The translations under genes were made by a program, and so were the position numbers. From the NCBI RefSeq assembly GCF_003628145.1, contig NZ_RBZV01000002.1:682001-746000 (forward strand): DNA of 64,000 bases, given 5' to 3'. This document shows positions 18,887 to 27,168 of this stretch, piece after piece (the stretch's first letter is position 1; each line of letters opens with the position of its first letter). A model generated the notes under the pieces. It saw only the letters and a program-made list of their open reading frames with translations. It was not told the origin of the DNA and searched no databases. The stretch comes from Trinickia fusca. GTDB taxonomy: Bacteria; Pseudomonadota; Gammaproteobacteria; Burkholderiales; Burkholderiaceae.

Positions 18887-19390
18887 TCAGACCGCGTAGG
18901 TCTTGTCGTTCTTCGTGAGGCTCCAGGCGCCTTGCGCGTTACCGCCCTGGCTGCCGCCGATCTTTTGCTGCGTGTACTTCCATTGCACGGCTGCGTACTT
19001 GAGCGAGAACTGCTCGGTCGGCAGACCTTCGCCCACGACGCTCGGTGCGATCGACGAGATGATCACGTACTTGAGCTTGATTTCGAGGTACTTGACGCGC
19101 TGGCCTTCGCCGTCCGAACGCATGAAGTCGATCGTCACTTCGTCGAACGTCGAGCCGCCCGACGCGTGTTGATAGAGCAGCGGGCTCACGACGTCGATGT
19201 CCTTCGTGAACACCATGTCGCCGTGCTCGCAGCGCTCTGCCGTATGGCCGCCGGCCGTCGATGCCGTTGCCGAACGCGGCTGCGTGATCTGGTGATTCCA
19301 CGCGCTGATTTCGATCCAGTCTTTGTGGTCCTTGTCGGCCGACTCACCCTTGATAGCAGGATTGCCGAACTTCAAATAAATATCTTTCAT
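18887..19390 (-). CDS. hcp: T6SS inner-tube protein Hcp (TssD)
   Basis: A 167-residue Hcp that stacks as hexamers into the tube inside the TssB/TssC sheath. Recognisable segments: MKDIYLKFGNPAIKGES at the N-terminus, HKDWIEISAWNHQITQPRS, EHGDMVFTKDIDVVSPLLYQ, GGSTFDEVTIDFMRSDGEGQ and YLEIKLKYVIISSI. Length and order match the Burkholderia cluster-encoded Hcp, with no C-terminal effector extension. It has its own 75-base leader after tssC with a small stem-loop, and an RNA hairpin after the stop, consistent with separate control of its level. Confidence 0.97.
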   Translation of the reverse strand: MKDIYLKFGNPAIKGESADKDHKDWIEISAWNHQITQPRSATASTAGGHTAERCEHGDMVFTKDIDVVSPLLYQHASGGSTFDEVTIDFMRSDGEGQRVKYLEIKLKYVIISSIAPSVVGEGLPTEQFSLKYAAVQWKYTQQKIGGSQGGNAQGAWSLTKNDKTYAV

Positions 19391-19465
19391 GACTTCGCGA
19401 CTCCCGGAATGGCGGTTTATAGGTGAGCCCGGGCTTGATGCCCGAGCTCTATACGTTCACATCGT

Positions 19466-20956
19466 TTAAGCGTTTGCCGGCTTCGGCAGATCCGCGACGA
19501 GCCGCAGCGAGATCGACAACTCGTCGAGTTGGAAATGCGGACGCAGGAATGCGACCGATCGATACGCCCCCGGCCTGCCGGGGATTTCTGCAACCTGGAT
19601 CGACGCCTCACGCAACGGGAACTGCGCTTTTTGTTCTTGTGTGGCGTTGTCGTCGAGCAACACGTACTGCGAAATCCAACGGTTCAGGAACACCTCGACG
19701 TTCTGCGCCGATGCGAAGCTGCCGATCTTGTCGCGCATCATGGCCTTCAGGTAGTGGGCCACGCGCGAAACCGAGAAGATGTATTGCAGCTGCGCCGACA
19801 GCACCGCGTTCGCGTTGGCACTGTCGGTGTTGTACTTCTTCGGCTTTTGCACCGACTGCGCCGCGAAGAACGCCGCATAGTCGGAGTTCTTGCAATGCAC
19901 GAGCGGAATGAAGCCGAGATCGCTGAGCTCCTTCTCGCGGCGATCGGTGATCGCGATTTCGGTCGGGCACTTGAGCGCGATTTCGCCGTCGTCGGTCTTG
20001 AACGTGTGCGTCGGCAGATCCTCGACGAGACCGCCGCCTTCCACGCCGCGAATCGCCGCGCACCAGCCGAAGTCGTCGAAGGCCGCCGTCAGGCGCGCAG
20101 CAAAAGCCCATGCCGCGTTGCACCAGAGGTACTTGCTGTGATCGGTGCCGTCGACGTTCTCGACGAAGCTGAAGCCCTCGGCCACCAGACCGTCCTTCGG
20201 GTTGTACGGCAGACGGCCCAGGAAGCGGGGCATCGTCAGACCCACGTAACGCGAATCCTCCGACTCGCGGAACGACTTCCATTTCGCGTATTCGACCGTG
20301 TCGAATACCTTGGCGAGGTCGCGCGGCTTGCCGAGGTCGGCGAACGATTCGAGACCGAGCAGCTCGGGCGAGGCCGACGTGATGAACGGCGCGTGCGCCG
20401 CAGCCGCCACGTGCGACATCTGCTCGATGAAGTACATGTCCTCGGGCTGGCGCGTCAGTTCGAAGTCGCCGATCAGCGTGCCGAACGGCGCGCCGCCGAA
20501 CGTGCCGAACTCTTCTTCGTAGACCTTCTTGAACAGCGCGCTTTGATCGAATTCGGCAGCCGTCTTGAAGTCGCGCACGATCTCGCGCTTGGTGGCGTTG
20601 AACGCCTTGATCTTGATCGTCTGACCCGTGTTGCTTTCCTTGCACAGGTACTCGAGCCCGCGCCATGTGCCTTCCATGCGCTGGAATTCGGGCGCGTGCA
20701 TCACTTCGCTGAGCTGCGCCGACAGCAGACGGTCGAGCTCGGCGATGCGCGCGTCGATCGTCGCGGACAGGTTGTCCGACACGACGACGGTGCCGGCCAG
20801 CACCTGCTGCACCAGCTCGCCGATGAGATCTTTCGCGCGCGCGTGTTCCGATTCCGATTTGGCGACCTTGCTCTTTTCGACGATCTCGTCGAGCAGCGAA
20901 GGCGCCGCGTTCGTTTGCGCATCGGCAAGCTGTGCCGTGGCCGTTTGCTGGTTCAT
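19466..20956 (-). CDS. tssC: T6SS sheath large subunit TssC (VipB)
   Basis: A 496-residue TssC, which forms the contractile sheath with TssB. Family signatures are plain: LDRLLSAQLSEVMHAPEFQR, MEGTWRGLEYLCKESNTGQT, FDQSALFKKVYEEEFGTFGG, PFGTLIGDFEL, then FSVSRVAHYLKAMMRDKIGS and the C-terminal RPGAYRSVAFLRPHFQLDEL. Start ATG 20956 (MNQQTATAQLADAQ). The 27-base gap from tssB fits co-translation of the two sheath subunits. No truncation or odd residues seen. Confidence 0.97.
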   Translation of the reverse strand: MNQQTATAQLADAQTNAAPSLLDEIVEKSKVAKSESEHARAKDLIGELVQQVLAGTVVVSDNLSATIDARIAELDRLLSAQLSEVMHAPEFQRMEGTWRGLEYLCKESNTGQTIKIKAFNATKREIVRDFKTAAEFDQSALFKKVYEEEFGTFGGAPFGTLIGDFELTRQPEDMYFIEQMSHVAAAAHAPFITSASPELLGLESFADLGKPRDLAKVFDTVEYAKWKSFRESEDSRYVGLTMPRFLGRLPYNPKDGLVAEGFSFVENVDGTDHSKYLWCNAAWAFAARLTAAFDDFGWCAAIRGVEGGGLVEDLPTHTFKTDDGEIALKCPTEIAITDRREKELSDLGFIPLVHCKNSDYAAFFAAQSVQKPKKYNTDSANANAVLSAQLQYIFSVSRVAHYLKAMMRDKIGSFASAQNVEVFLNRWISQYVLLDDNATQEQKAQFPLREASIQVAEIPGRPGAYRSVAFLRPHFQLDELSISLRLVADLPKPANA

Positions 20957-20983
20957 CTCAACACCCCCCGCTTGTTGCTTTCT

Positions 20984-21520
20984 TTACTCGCCCTGCTTGT
21001 CGTTGCCGGAGCCGTCGCCGTGCTCGTCGCCTTTCCCCGCTAACGTTTGCAGTTGCTGGGTGTTGGCGAGCACTTCGCTGAGCAGGCTCTCGAGCTTGTC
21101 GTTGCCTGCCAGCTTGTTGCGCAGGTCGGCCAGCTTGGCGCGTGCCTCGAGCAGCTGACGCAGCGGCTCGATCTGCTCGACTACTTCGTCCGGGTTGAAG
21201 TCCGCCATCGAGCGGAAACGCAGATCGACCGCAAAGGTGCCACCCGCGTCGCTGAGCTCGTTCTTGACTTGGAACGCGGCACGCGGCTCGAGGCCCCTCA
21301 TCACGTCGTCGAAGTTGTCGCGATCGATGTTGACGAACTTGCGATCGCGCAGCTTGGGCTGTTCGATTTCCGATTGCCCCGCAAGGTCGGCCACCACGCC
21401 GACTACGAACGGCAACTCCTTGACTTCGATCGCATCCCCGCGCTCGACTTCATAGGTCAACTGCACACGCGGCGGACGCACCTTTTGCAGGCGCTTTTGA
21501 ATGCTTTCTTTCTTCGCCAT
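20984..21520 (-). CDS. tssB: T6SS sheath small subunit TssB (VipA)
   Basis: A 178-residue TssB. Core segments RVQLTYEVERGDAIEVKELP, PFVVGVVADLAGQSE, FVNIDRDNFDDVMRGLEPRA and FRSMADFNPDEVVEQIEPLR match the family; a charged Gly/Asp/Lys tail follows. Start ATG 21520 (MAKKESIQKRL) has a GGAG ribosome-binding site a few bases upstream; an in-frame codon six residues earlier lacks one. It is the second gene of the minus block, 37 bases after tagM. Confidence 0.97.
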   Translation of the reverse strand: MAKKESIQKRLQKVRPPRVQLTYEVERGDAIEVKELPFVVGVVADLAGQSEIEQPKLRDRKFVNIDRDNFDDVMRGLEPRAAFQVKNELSDAGGTFAVDLRFRSMADFNPDEVVEQIEPLRQLLEARAKLADLRNKLAGNDKLESLLSEVLANTQQLQTLAGKGDEHGDGSGNDKQGE

Positions 21521-21557
21521 CGACGGCTCCCCGGACAAAAAAAATCAAATGACCCGA

Positions 21558-22217
21558 TCAGCGAAGCGCACTGAAGGGATCGGATGCACCGCCGCCCGCC
21601 GCGGCTTTCGGCGCGGGCTCGGCAGGCTTGGCCGCGGGCGCTGCCGGAGCGCCTTCAGCCGGCTTTTGCGCAGCGGGTGCCGAGGCGCTGGCAACCGGAT
21701 GGCGCACGATGCGGCGCTTCTTCACGACCTTCTTTTCCTCGTCTTCGGGAAACAGCGTCGACTGCCCCAGCGTGTCACGCAGTTGATGCGCAAGCGCCTG
21801 AGCATCGGTCTTCGCGTCGCCGGCCAAGGCCGAATCCTGACGCAGCTGGCCCAGCGACTCGGTCGCGACGCGCAGGCCGCTGACGGCCAGCACGCTCTTC
21901 GCCTCGCGATCGTTCGAATCGCGCTGCAGCGCCTCTTGCGCGGCGACGATGGCCTGGCCGTAATGCGATTGGGCGAATTGAATTTGCGCAATACGCGACC
22001 ACGGCTCTTCACGAGTCGGATCGCTCTTGGTCAACTGCTCATAAAGCGCCTGCGCGCGATTTTGATCGCCGCCCTTGGCGACGGCATCGGCGTCGGCAAG
22101 CGCTTTGTTAAATGCTTCAGGAGACGAAGCAGTCGGTCCGTCTTGCGTCGCACAACCGGCAATAGCCGCGCACACGAGCACGGCCGCGGAAAACTTTTGG
22201 GGAAGTCCTAGTTTCAT
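21558..22217 (-). CDS. tagM: TagM-like TPR lipoprotein of the T6SS
   Basis: A 219-residue predicted outer-membrane lipoprotein. ATG 22217 gives a type II signal peptide with lipobox AIAGC (Cys near residue 22). Residues about 30-140 form two to three tetratricopeptide-type helical repeats (AQALYEQLTKSDPTREEPWS, QAIVAAQEALQRDSNDREAK). The C-terminal third is a Lys/Arg patch (KKVVKKRRIVRHP) followed by a Pro/Ala-rich tail. It leads the long minus-strand T6SS block and faces the tssJ promoter. Burkholderia T6SS clusters carry a lipoprotein called TagM at this place; its mechanism is not established. Name from position and architecture. Confidence 0.78.
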   Translation of the reverse strand: MKLGLPQKFSAAVLVCAAIAGCATQDGPTASSPEAFNKALADADAVAKGGDQNRAQALYEQLTKSDPTREEPWSRIAQIQFAQSHYGQAIVAAQEALQRDSNDREAKSVLAVSGLRVATESLGQLRQDSALAGDAKTDAQALAHQLRDTLGQSTLFPEDEEKKVVKKRRIVRHPVASASAPAAQKPAEGAPAAPAAKPAEPAPKAAAGGGASDPFSALR

Positions 22218-22537
22218 GATTCTTGATACCGCCAAGCGGTTTATTGACTGACCGAGAAACCGCAGCTTTGCTTTGCGGCGAGTGCGCGCGTATAGTACCG
22301 GCCAATTTTCGACAATTCAACTTCTATTTTGAGATAGAAGAATGACCGAAATCCATTTGTAATTGGCATTGGATCGGCCTTATGCGGAAACAATTTCCGA
22401 GCAAATGCGCAATGCGTCGGAATGCGGAAAAATTTTCCGCATTCCGACGCATACGAATCTGTATGTTTCACCGTAATGCGCATAGCGGAGCCAATGCCGG
22501 GGCAATTCTTTCTCATGTTTTGGACGGGGGCGGCGGA
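22218..22537. promoter_or_regulatory. T6SS divergent control region with a 41-base palindrome
   Basis: The only spacer over 300 bases in the T6SS locus; clearly AT-richer than its surroundings. It must hold the promoters for the tagM block (-) and the tssJ block (+). It contains a near-perfect palindrome with 20-base arms at 22412-22431 and 22433-22452 around one central A; the core reads GCGGAAAAATTTTCCGC. A smaller related repeat, CGGAAA-caa-TTTCCG, lies at 22385-22399. No convincing sigma-70 or sigma-54 promoter could be assigned by eye. Confidence 0.7.
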
Positions 22538-23170
22538 ATGCGCCAGCACATTTCCATGAAGTCTCGTTTCACCCGTTACGCGCTAGCGCTCGTCGCGTGC
22601 GCGCTGCTAGGCGGCTGTGCCGCGGCGGTCCCCATGGTGGGCGCGGCCGCGCAGACGGTCTTGCAGGCCGCCGGGATCGGCAAGCCTGACGTGCCCGACG
22701 CGCAAAAGCCGCCGCGCGATATTGCGTTGACGCTCGCGGCCGCGCCGAATCTGAATGCCGCCAATGACAATCACCCGCTCGCCTTGGTCGTGCGGCTCTA
22801 TGTACTGAAAGACCCGACTTCCTTTCAGCAGGCGCCATTCGACGCCTTTACCGATCCTGACAAGGAAAAAGGCGCACTCGGCGCCGATCTGATCGGCGTG
22901 CGCGAAGTGACGCTGATACCTGGGCAGCGTTACCAAATGACCGAAAAAGTCTCGCGCGAGGCGCAGGCATTCGGCATCGTGGCGCTGTTTCGCGACCCCG
23001 CCCTGCAGCGCTGGAAATTCGCTTTCGATCCGGCGAAATCGGAGAAATCCGGCATAATGGTCGGTCTTCATAACTGCGCAATGACCGTGACGAGCGGCAC
23101 CGTGATACCGGCCAGCCCAGGATTGCCGATGCAGCCATTGAATATGCTTTCTTCCGTTACGTGCGGGTAA
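22538..23170 (+). CDS. tssJ: T6SS outer-membrane lipoprotein TssJ
   Basis: A 210-residue lipoprotein that anchors the TssJ-TssL-TssM complex in the outer membrane. Signal peptide MKSRFTRYALALVACALL precedes the lipobox LGGC. The mature part has the TssJ beta-sandwich features: DIALTLAAAPNLNAANDNHP, PLALVVRLYVLKDPTSFQQA (the 'R-Y-L--F--A-F' signature), LIGVREVTLIPGQRY, then VALFRDPALQRWKF. The start is set at ATG 22538, with a GGACGGGGG ribosome-binding site seven bases upstream; ATG 22556 (MKSRF) would also make a normal signal peptide. The frame is open further upstream through the palindrome, which is judged non-coding. Confidence 0.93.
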   Translation: MRQHISMKSRFTRYALALVACALLGGCAAAVPMVGAAAQTVLQAAGIGKPDVPDAQKPPRDIALTLAAAPNLNAANDNHPLALVVRLYVLKDPTSFQQAPFDAFTDPDKEKGALGADLIGVREVTLIPGQRYQMTEKVSREAQAFGIVALFRDPALQRWKFAFDPAKSEKSGIMVGLHNCAMTVTSGTVIPASPGLPMQPLNMLSSVTCG

Positions 23171-23249
23171 GCGCAACGGCAACGAGCGGCATACGCATCA
23201 TGACGACCGCATTCGCGGCCCATTGAACAGAACTACGGCGAACTTAAGA

Positions 23250-24596
23250 ATGAGTTATTCGGCGAAATTGCTCTGGGGCGAAGGGCTCTTTCTGAGGCCA
23301 CAGCATTTCCAGCAACAGGACGCCTATCACGAGGCACGCCTGTTCGAATCGATCCGCTCGATTCAGCCGTTCAACTGGGGCGTGCGCTCGGTGCGCTTCG
23401 ATACCGATGCGCTCAGCAACAACCAGCTGCGCGTGACCGAACTCTCGCTGATCTTTCCCGACGGCACGCTGTACGCGGCCCCGCAAGCGGACGAGCTGCC
23501 CGAGACGCAGTCGCTCGATACGCTGCCCGAAGGCGTCGGCGAGTTCGTCTTCTACGTCGCGCTGCACCCGCTGCGCGAAACGGGCACGAACTACTCGAGC
23601 GATCCGGGCGAGCACTTCACGTCGCGCTATGCGAGCCGGCAAGTGCCGGTGGCCGATCAATTCACCGATGCGGCCGTGGCCGATCTCACGTTCCTGAAGA
23701 CGCGCGTGAAGCTCGTCGGGCACAACGAGCCTCGTGCGCAGCTCGTGACCGTGCCGGTCGCGCGCGTACGCCGCACGGCCACGTCGGGCTTCGAGCTCGA
23801 CGAAACGTTCGTGCCGCCGAGCCTGTCGATCGATGCCTCGCCGGTGCTGTCGCTGCGGCTGCGCCAGCTCATCGACGCGTTGCAGGCCAAAGTCAGCGCG
23901 CTCTACGGCTTTCATCGCGAGCCCACCAAGAACATTATCGAATTTCGTTCGGGCGACATCGCCTCGTTCTGGCTGCTGCATACGGCCAACGCGGCCGTCG
24001 CCTCGCTCGTGCATCTGCACCAGTATCCGTCGCTGCATCCCGAGCGGCTCTTTCACGAGCTGCTGCGCCTTGCCGGCCAGCTGATGACGTTCTCCAAGCG
24101 TTACGCGCTGACCGACTTGCCCGTCTACCGCCACGAGGATCCGGGCCCCGTGTTCGCGCAGCTCGACACGATCGTGCGCGACCTGCTCGAGACGGTCATC
24201 TCGACACGCTACTTTGCGATCGCGCTCGACGAAGTACGGCCCTCGTTCCACGTGGGCCGCCTCGACTCGGGCAAGATCGACGAAAAGACGACGTTCTTCA
24301 TCGCGGTATCGGCCGATATGCCGCCCGTCGAGCTCGTCGATGCCGTGCCCGCGCGCTTCAAGGTCGGCGCCCCTGACGACGTCGACAAGCTCGTGCTCTC
24401 GGCCATGCCGGGCGTGCGGCTCACCTATACGCCGCAAGTCCCCCCTGCGGTGCCCGTGCGGCCCGGTGCCTGCTACTTCGCGCTAGAGACGCGCGGCGCG
24501 CTGTATGACCGCATGCTGCAGGCACAGTCGGCGATGATCTACGCACCGTCGGGCATCAACGAACTCAAACTCGAACTGATCGCAGTCACGTCATGA
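23250..24596 (+). CDS. tssK: T6SS baseplate-membrane adaptor TssK
   Basis: A 448-residue TssK, the trimeric cytoplasmic adaptor linking the baseplate (TssF/TssG) to TssL and TssM. The N-terminus MSYSAKLLWGEGLFLRPQHF is diagnostic. Further segments: DAYHEARLFESIRSIQPFNW, HPERLFHELLRLAGQLMTFS and the C-terminal YFALETRGALYDRMLQAQSA and YAPSGINELKLEL. Start ATG 23250; an in-frame TTG at 23223 is less likely. The stop overlaps tssL by four bases (ATGA), so TssK and TssL are translationally coupled. Confidence 0.97.
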   Translation: MSYSAKLLWGEGLFLRPQHFQQQDAYHEARLFESIRSIQPFNWGVRSVRFDTDALSNNQLRVTELSLIFPDGTLYAAPQADELPETQSLDTLPEGVGEFVFYVALHPLRETGTNYSSDPGEHFTSRYASRQVPVADQFTDAAVADLTFLKTRVKLVGHNEPRAQLVTVPVARVRRTATSGFELDETFVPPSLSIDASPVLSLRLRQLIDALQAKVSALYGFHREPTKNIIEFRSGDIASFWLLHTANAAVASLVHLHQYPSLHPERLFHELLRLAGQLMTFSKRYALTDLPVYRHEDPGPVFAQLDTIVRDLLETVISTRYFAIALDEVRPSFHVGRLDSGKIDEKTTFFIAVSADMPPVELVDAVPARFKVGAPDDVDKLVLSAMPGVRLTYTPQVPPAVPVRPGACYFALETRGALYDRMLQAQSAMIYAPSGINELKLELIAVTS

Positions 24597-25375
24597 CCGA
24601 AGTCCCTTCCCTTTTCGGCAGCAGCGCCCAAGCGGCGCAATCCGTGCCCGCTCAAGATGCCGGCTTTCAGGCACGCTCGCTGCGCGACCTGCTGTACGAC
24701 GGCTTTTTCATGCTGTTCCTGCTCAAGCACGGTCATGAGCCCGAAGACGGCGCCGCCGAATTCAGTTCGCGCGTGCAGTCGTTCCTGGCCGATTTCGAAC
24801 GTGGCGCGAAAAAGCTCAACGCGCAAGCCGACGATATGTACGCCGCCAAGTTCGCGTTCTGCGCCGCGATCGACGAGGCCGTGCTGTCCTCGTCGTTCAA
24901 GATCCGCACCGATTGGGAACGGCGTCCGTTGCAGCTCGTGCTGTTCGGCGAGCAACTGGCCGGCGAGAAATTCTTCGATCACCTCGAGTCGTGCCGTGCG
25001 CAGGGCGTGGCGCGGCTGCAGTCGCTCGAGGTTTTTCACATGTGTCTGCTGCTGGGCTTTCAGGGCAAGTACCTGCTCGAGGGGCCCGAGAAGCTCGCGT
25101 ATCTGACGGCTCGTCTAGGCGACGAGATCGCGCAGATGAAGGGCAAGCGCGCGCCGTTCGCGCCGAATTGGCAGCTGCCCGATCAGGTCGCACACCGGCT
25201 CAAGCATGAAGTGCCGCTGTGGACGATCGGTGCCGTGTTCGCGCTGGTCGGGCTCGTGGCCTACCTGGGCCTGAACACCTACCTGCGCGACACGACGATG
25301 CGCACGCTGGCGCCGTACTCGCAGCTCGTCAAGCCCGAGGCCGAGTCGGCCAACTTGACGATTTCGCTGCCGTAA
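24593..25375 (+). CDS. tssL: T6SS inner-membrane protein TssL (DotU/IcmH), short form
   Basis: A 260-residue DotU-type protein. The cytoplasmic hook domain spans about 25-195 (FQARSLRDLLYDGFFMLFLL, AKFAFCAAIDEAVLSSSF, FFDHLESCRAQGVARLQSLE, FHMCLLLGFQGKYLLEGPEK). One helix near 205-228 (VPLWTIGAVFALVGLVAYLG) is followed by a short periplasmic tail. There is no OmpA-type peptidoglycan-binding extension; TagN probably supplies that activity. Last gene of the tssJ block; it converges on the next minus-strand gene with only nine bases between and no visible terminator. Confidence 0.96.
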   Translation: MTEVPSLFGSSAQAAQSVPAQDAGFQARSLRDLLYDGFFMLFLLKHGHEPEDGAAEFSSRVQSFLADFERGAKKLNAQADDMYAAKFAFCAAIDEAVLSSSFKIRTDWERRPLQLVLFGEQLAGEKFFDHLESCRAQGVARLQSLEVFHMCLLLGFQGKYLLEGPEKLAYLTARLGDEIAQMKGKRAPFAPNWQLPDQVAHRLKHEVPLWTIGAVFALVGLVAYLGLNTYLRDTTMRTLAPYSQLVKPEAESANLTISLP

Positions 25376-25384
25376 ATTTCCGCT

Positions 25385-26152
25385 TCAATCGGCCACGCCG
25401 CGCTGCAGATAGCGTTCACCGGCCTGCAGCGGCGTCATGCCCTCGCAGGCTATCCACCGGTCGAGCTGCGTGATGTCGGCGTTGCCTGGCGACAAGCGGC
25501 GCAGCGCATCGGCAGCCGATACCGGTAGCTGTTCGAGCGTGCTCTTGCGGATGATCAGCGTCGCTTCATCGCGTCCGCGCAAGAGCCCGTTCGGCTCATG
25601 CAATTCGCGGATGCGATGGGTCGCGTGCAGATACTGCGGCTGCCATAGCGGCACGACGACCCAACGCTTTTCGGCCACCGCTTGCTCGAACGCATTCACG
25701 CAGTCGGCAAGCGAGCCATTCTCGAAGCGATAGCCATATTGCTCGAGCCCGTATGCCTCCATGATTTCGCGCGAGAACCGCGAAATGCCGGCACCCGGGC
25801 CGATGCCCTGAATGCGCTTGGTCATGCGCGCCACGACATCGAGCCGCGTCAGATCGGCCACGCTCGACACCCTCTCGGCCGGCACATAGTCGGGCACGCC
25901 CCACAGCGCATAGGGCGTGTACATCACGCTGATCCCCTCGAAGTGCTCGGCCAGGGGCTCGAAGTACTTCCCGTGGCTGCCGGGCAGCCACGCTGCGCAA
26001 AGCGCATCGGCTGTCCCGTCGGCCAACAGCTCGAACGCGGCTTCGTGCGGCCGACGCCACTCCTCGACGGCCACGCCATGACGTGCGAGCGTGGCCATCA
26101 CGAGGCCGGCGGCCGCGTGATGGAACGACAAATCGATCGTCGCGAGCCGCAT
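25385..26152 (-). CDS. OpuAC-type (glycine betaine-like) binding protein without signal peptide
   Basis: A 255-residue protein resembling the substrate-binding domain of glycine-betaine/choline ABC systems: TIDLSFHHAAAGLVMATLAR at the start, DALCAAWLPGSHGKYFEPLA, IQGIGPGAGISRFSREIMEA, EKRWVVVPLWQPQYLHATH. Tryptophans and an aromatic cluster typical of quaternary-amine cages are present (W in AAWLPG, VVVPLWQPQ). There is no signal peptide and no permease or ATPase gene beside it, so it is probably cytoplasmic and not a transporter part. Start ATG 26152 lies two bases past the stop of the dehydrogenase gene, implying co-translation. A sensor, scavenger or enzyme-like role is open. Confidence 0.75.
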   Translation of the reverse strand: MRLATIDLSFHHAAAGLVMATLARHGVAVEEWRRPHEAAFELLADGTADALCAAWLPGSHGKYFEPLAEHFEGISVMYTPYALWGVPDYVPAERVSSVADLTRLDVVARMTKRIQGIGPGAGISRFSREIMEAYGLEQYGYRFENGSLADCVNAFEQAVAEKRWVVVPLWQPQYLHATHRIRELHEPNGLLRGRDEATLIIRKSTLEQLPVSAADALRRLSPGNADITQLDRWIACEGMTPLQAGERYLQRGVAD

Positions 26153-26154
26153 GA

Positions 26155-27168
26155 TCAAAACCCTTCGAGCACGATCTTGCCGCGCGCGCGGTTGCTTTCG
26201 ATCAGTGCATGGGCACGGCGCAGATTGCTCGCGTTGATCGTGCCGAAGTGCTCGGCGAACGTCGTCTTCAACGTGCCCGCATCGACGAGCTCGGCAACCC
26301 TTTGCAGCAGGTGATGCTGAGCGATCTGATCGGGCGTGTCGAACATCGGCCGCGTGAACATGAACTCCCAATGCAGCGACACGCTCTTGCGCTTGAGCAG
26401 GCGCCAGTCGAACAATTCGGGATCGTCGATGAGCGCGAGGCGGCCTTGCGGCTTGATGGCCTCCACGATCTGCAGGAAATGACTGTCGGTCTGGTTCAAG
26501 CCCGCGACGTAATCCACTTGCGCGCAGCCGATCGCTTGAAGCTGTTCGGCAAGCGGCTTCGTATGGTCGATGACGTGATGCGCGCCAAGATCGAGCACCC
26601 ATTGCGTCGTCTCGGGGCGCGACGCCGTGCCGATCACCGTCACGCCGGTCAGCTGGCGAGCCAGTTGCACGAGGATGGAGCCAACGCCACCGGCCGCGCC
26701 GATCACGAGCAGCGCCGCGTCCTGGCGCGCGCCGCCCTGCGCCACCTGCAGGCGGTCGAACAGCAGTTCCCACGCGGTGATGGCCGTCAGCGGCAGCGCG
26801 GCGGCCTGCGCGAAATCGAGCGTAGCCGGCATCCTGCCGACGATGCGCTCATCGACGACGTGCAACTCGCTATTGGTGCCGGGCCGCGTCAAGGCGCCCG
26901 CATACCAGACGCGGTCGCCGGGCTTGAACAGCGTCACGTCGCGCCCGACGGCACGCACGATGCCGGCCGCATCCCAGCCGAGGACGCGCGGCTGCCCCGG
27001 CTCGGGCTTCATGCCGGCCCGGACTTTGACATCGACCGGATTCACCGACACCGCGTGCACTTGCACGAGCAGATCGCGTGGGCCCGGCTGCGGCTCGGGC
27101 AGTTCGATGTCGACGAGGGACTGCGGATCGTCGATCGGAAGGTTCTGATACAAGGCGACGGCTTTCAT
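26155..27168 (-). CDS. Zinc-type alcohol dehydrogenase/quinone oxidoreductase family protein
   Basis: A 337-residue medium-chain dehydrogenase/reductase. The N-terminal GroES-like domain reads LVQVHAVSVNPVDVKVRAG, then PRVLGWDAAGIVRAVGRDVT and FKPGDRVWYAG. The nucleotide-binding domain has the glycine motif VIGAAGGVGSILVQLARQL at about 157-175, so it should use NADPH. The structural-zinc cysteines are absent, as in zinc-free quinone-oxidoreductase-like members. Start ATG 27168 (MKAVALYQ); the frame extends 45 codons upstream but in Arg/Ala-rich shadow sequence. It diverges from a LysR gene, the usual layout for a regulator controlling an oxidoreductase. Substrate unknown. Confidence 0.9.
   Translation of the reverse strand: MKAVALYQNLPIDDPQSLVDIELPEPQPGPRDLLVQVHAVSVNPVDVKVRAGMKPEPGQPRVLGWDAAGIVRAVGRDVTLFKPGDRVWYAGALTRPGTNSELHVVDERIVGRMPATLDFAQAAALPLTAITAWELLFDRLQVAQGGARQDAALLVIGAAGGVGSILVQLARQLTGVTVIGTASRPETTQWVLDLGAHHVIDHTKPLAEQLQAIGCAQVDYVAGLNQTDSHFLQIVEAIKPQGRLALIDDPELFDWRLLKRKSVSLHWEFMFTRPMFDTPDQIAQHHLLQRVAELVDAGTLKTTFAEHFGTINASNLRRAHALIESNRARGKIVLEGF

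Noticed and set aside
22412-22452. Palindrome read as a Rho-independent terminator
   Set aside because: It lies between divergent genes, no gene ends there, and the central A/T run is inside the stem rather than after it.
22382-22537. N-terminal extension of tssJ running through the palindrome
   Set aside because: It would place about 50 residues before the lipoprotein signal peptide; a good ribosome-binding site precedes ATG 22538.
26153-26773. Long N-terminal extension of the OpuAC-like protein into the dehydrogenase gene
   Set aside because: Arg-rich shadow sequence of the overlapping gene; ATG 26152 gives the family's N-terminus directly after the upstream stop.
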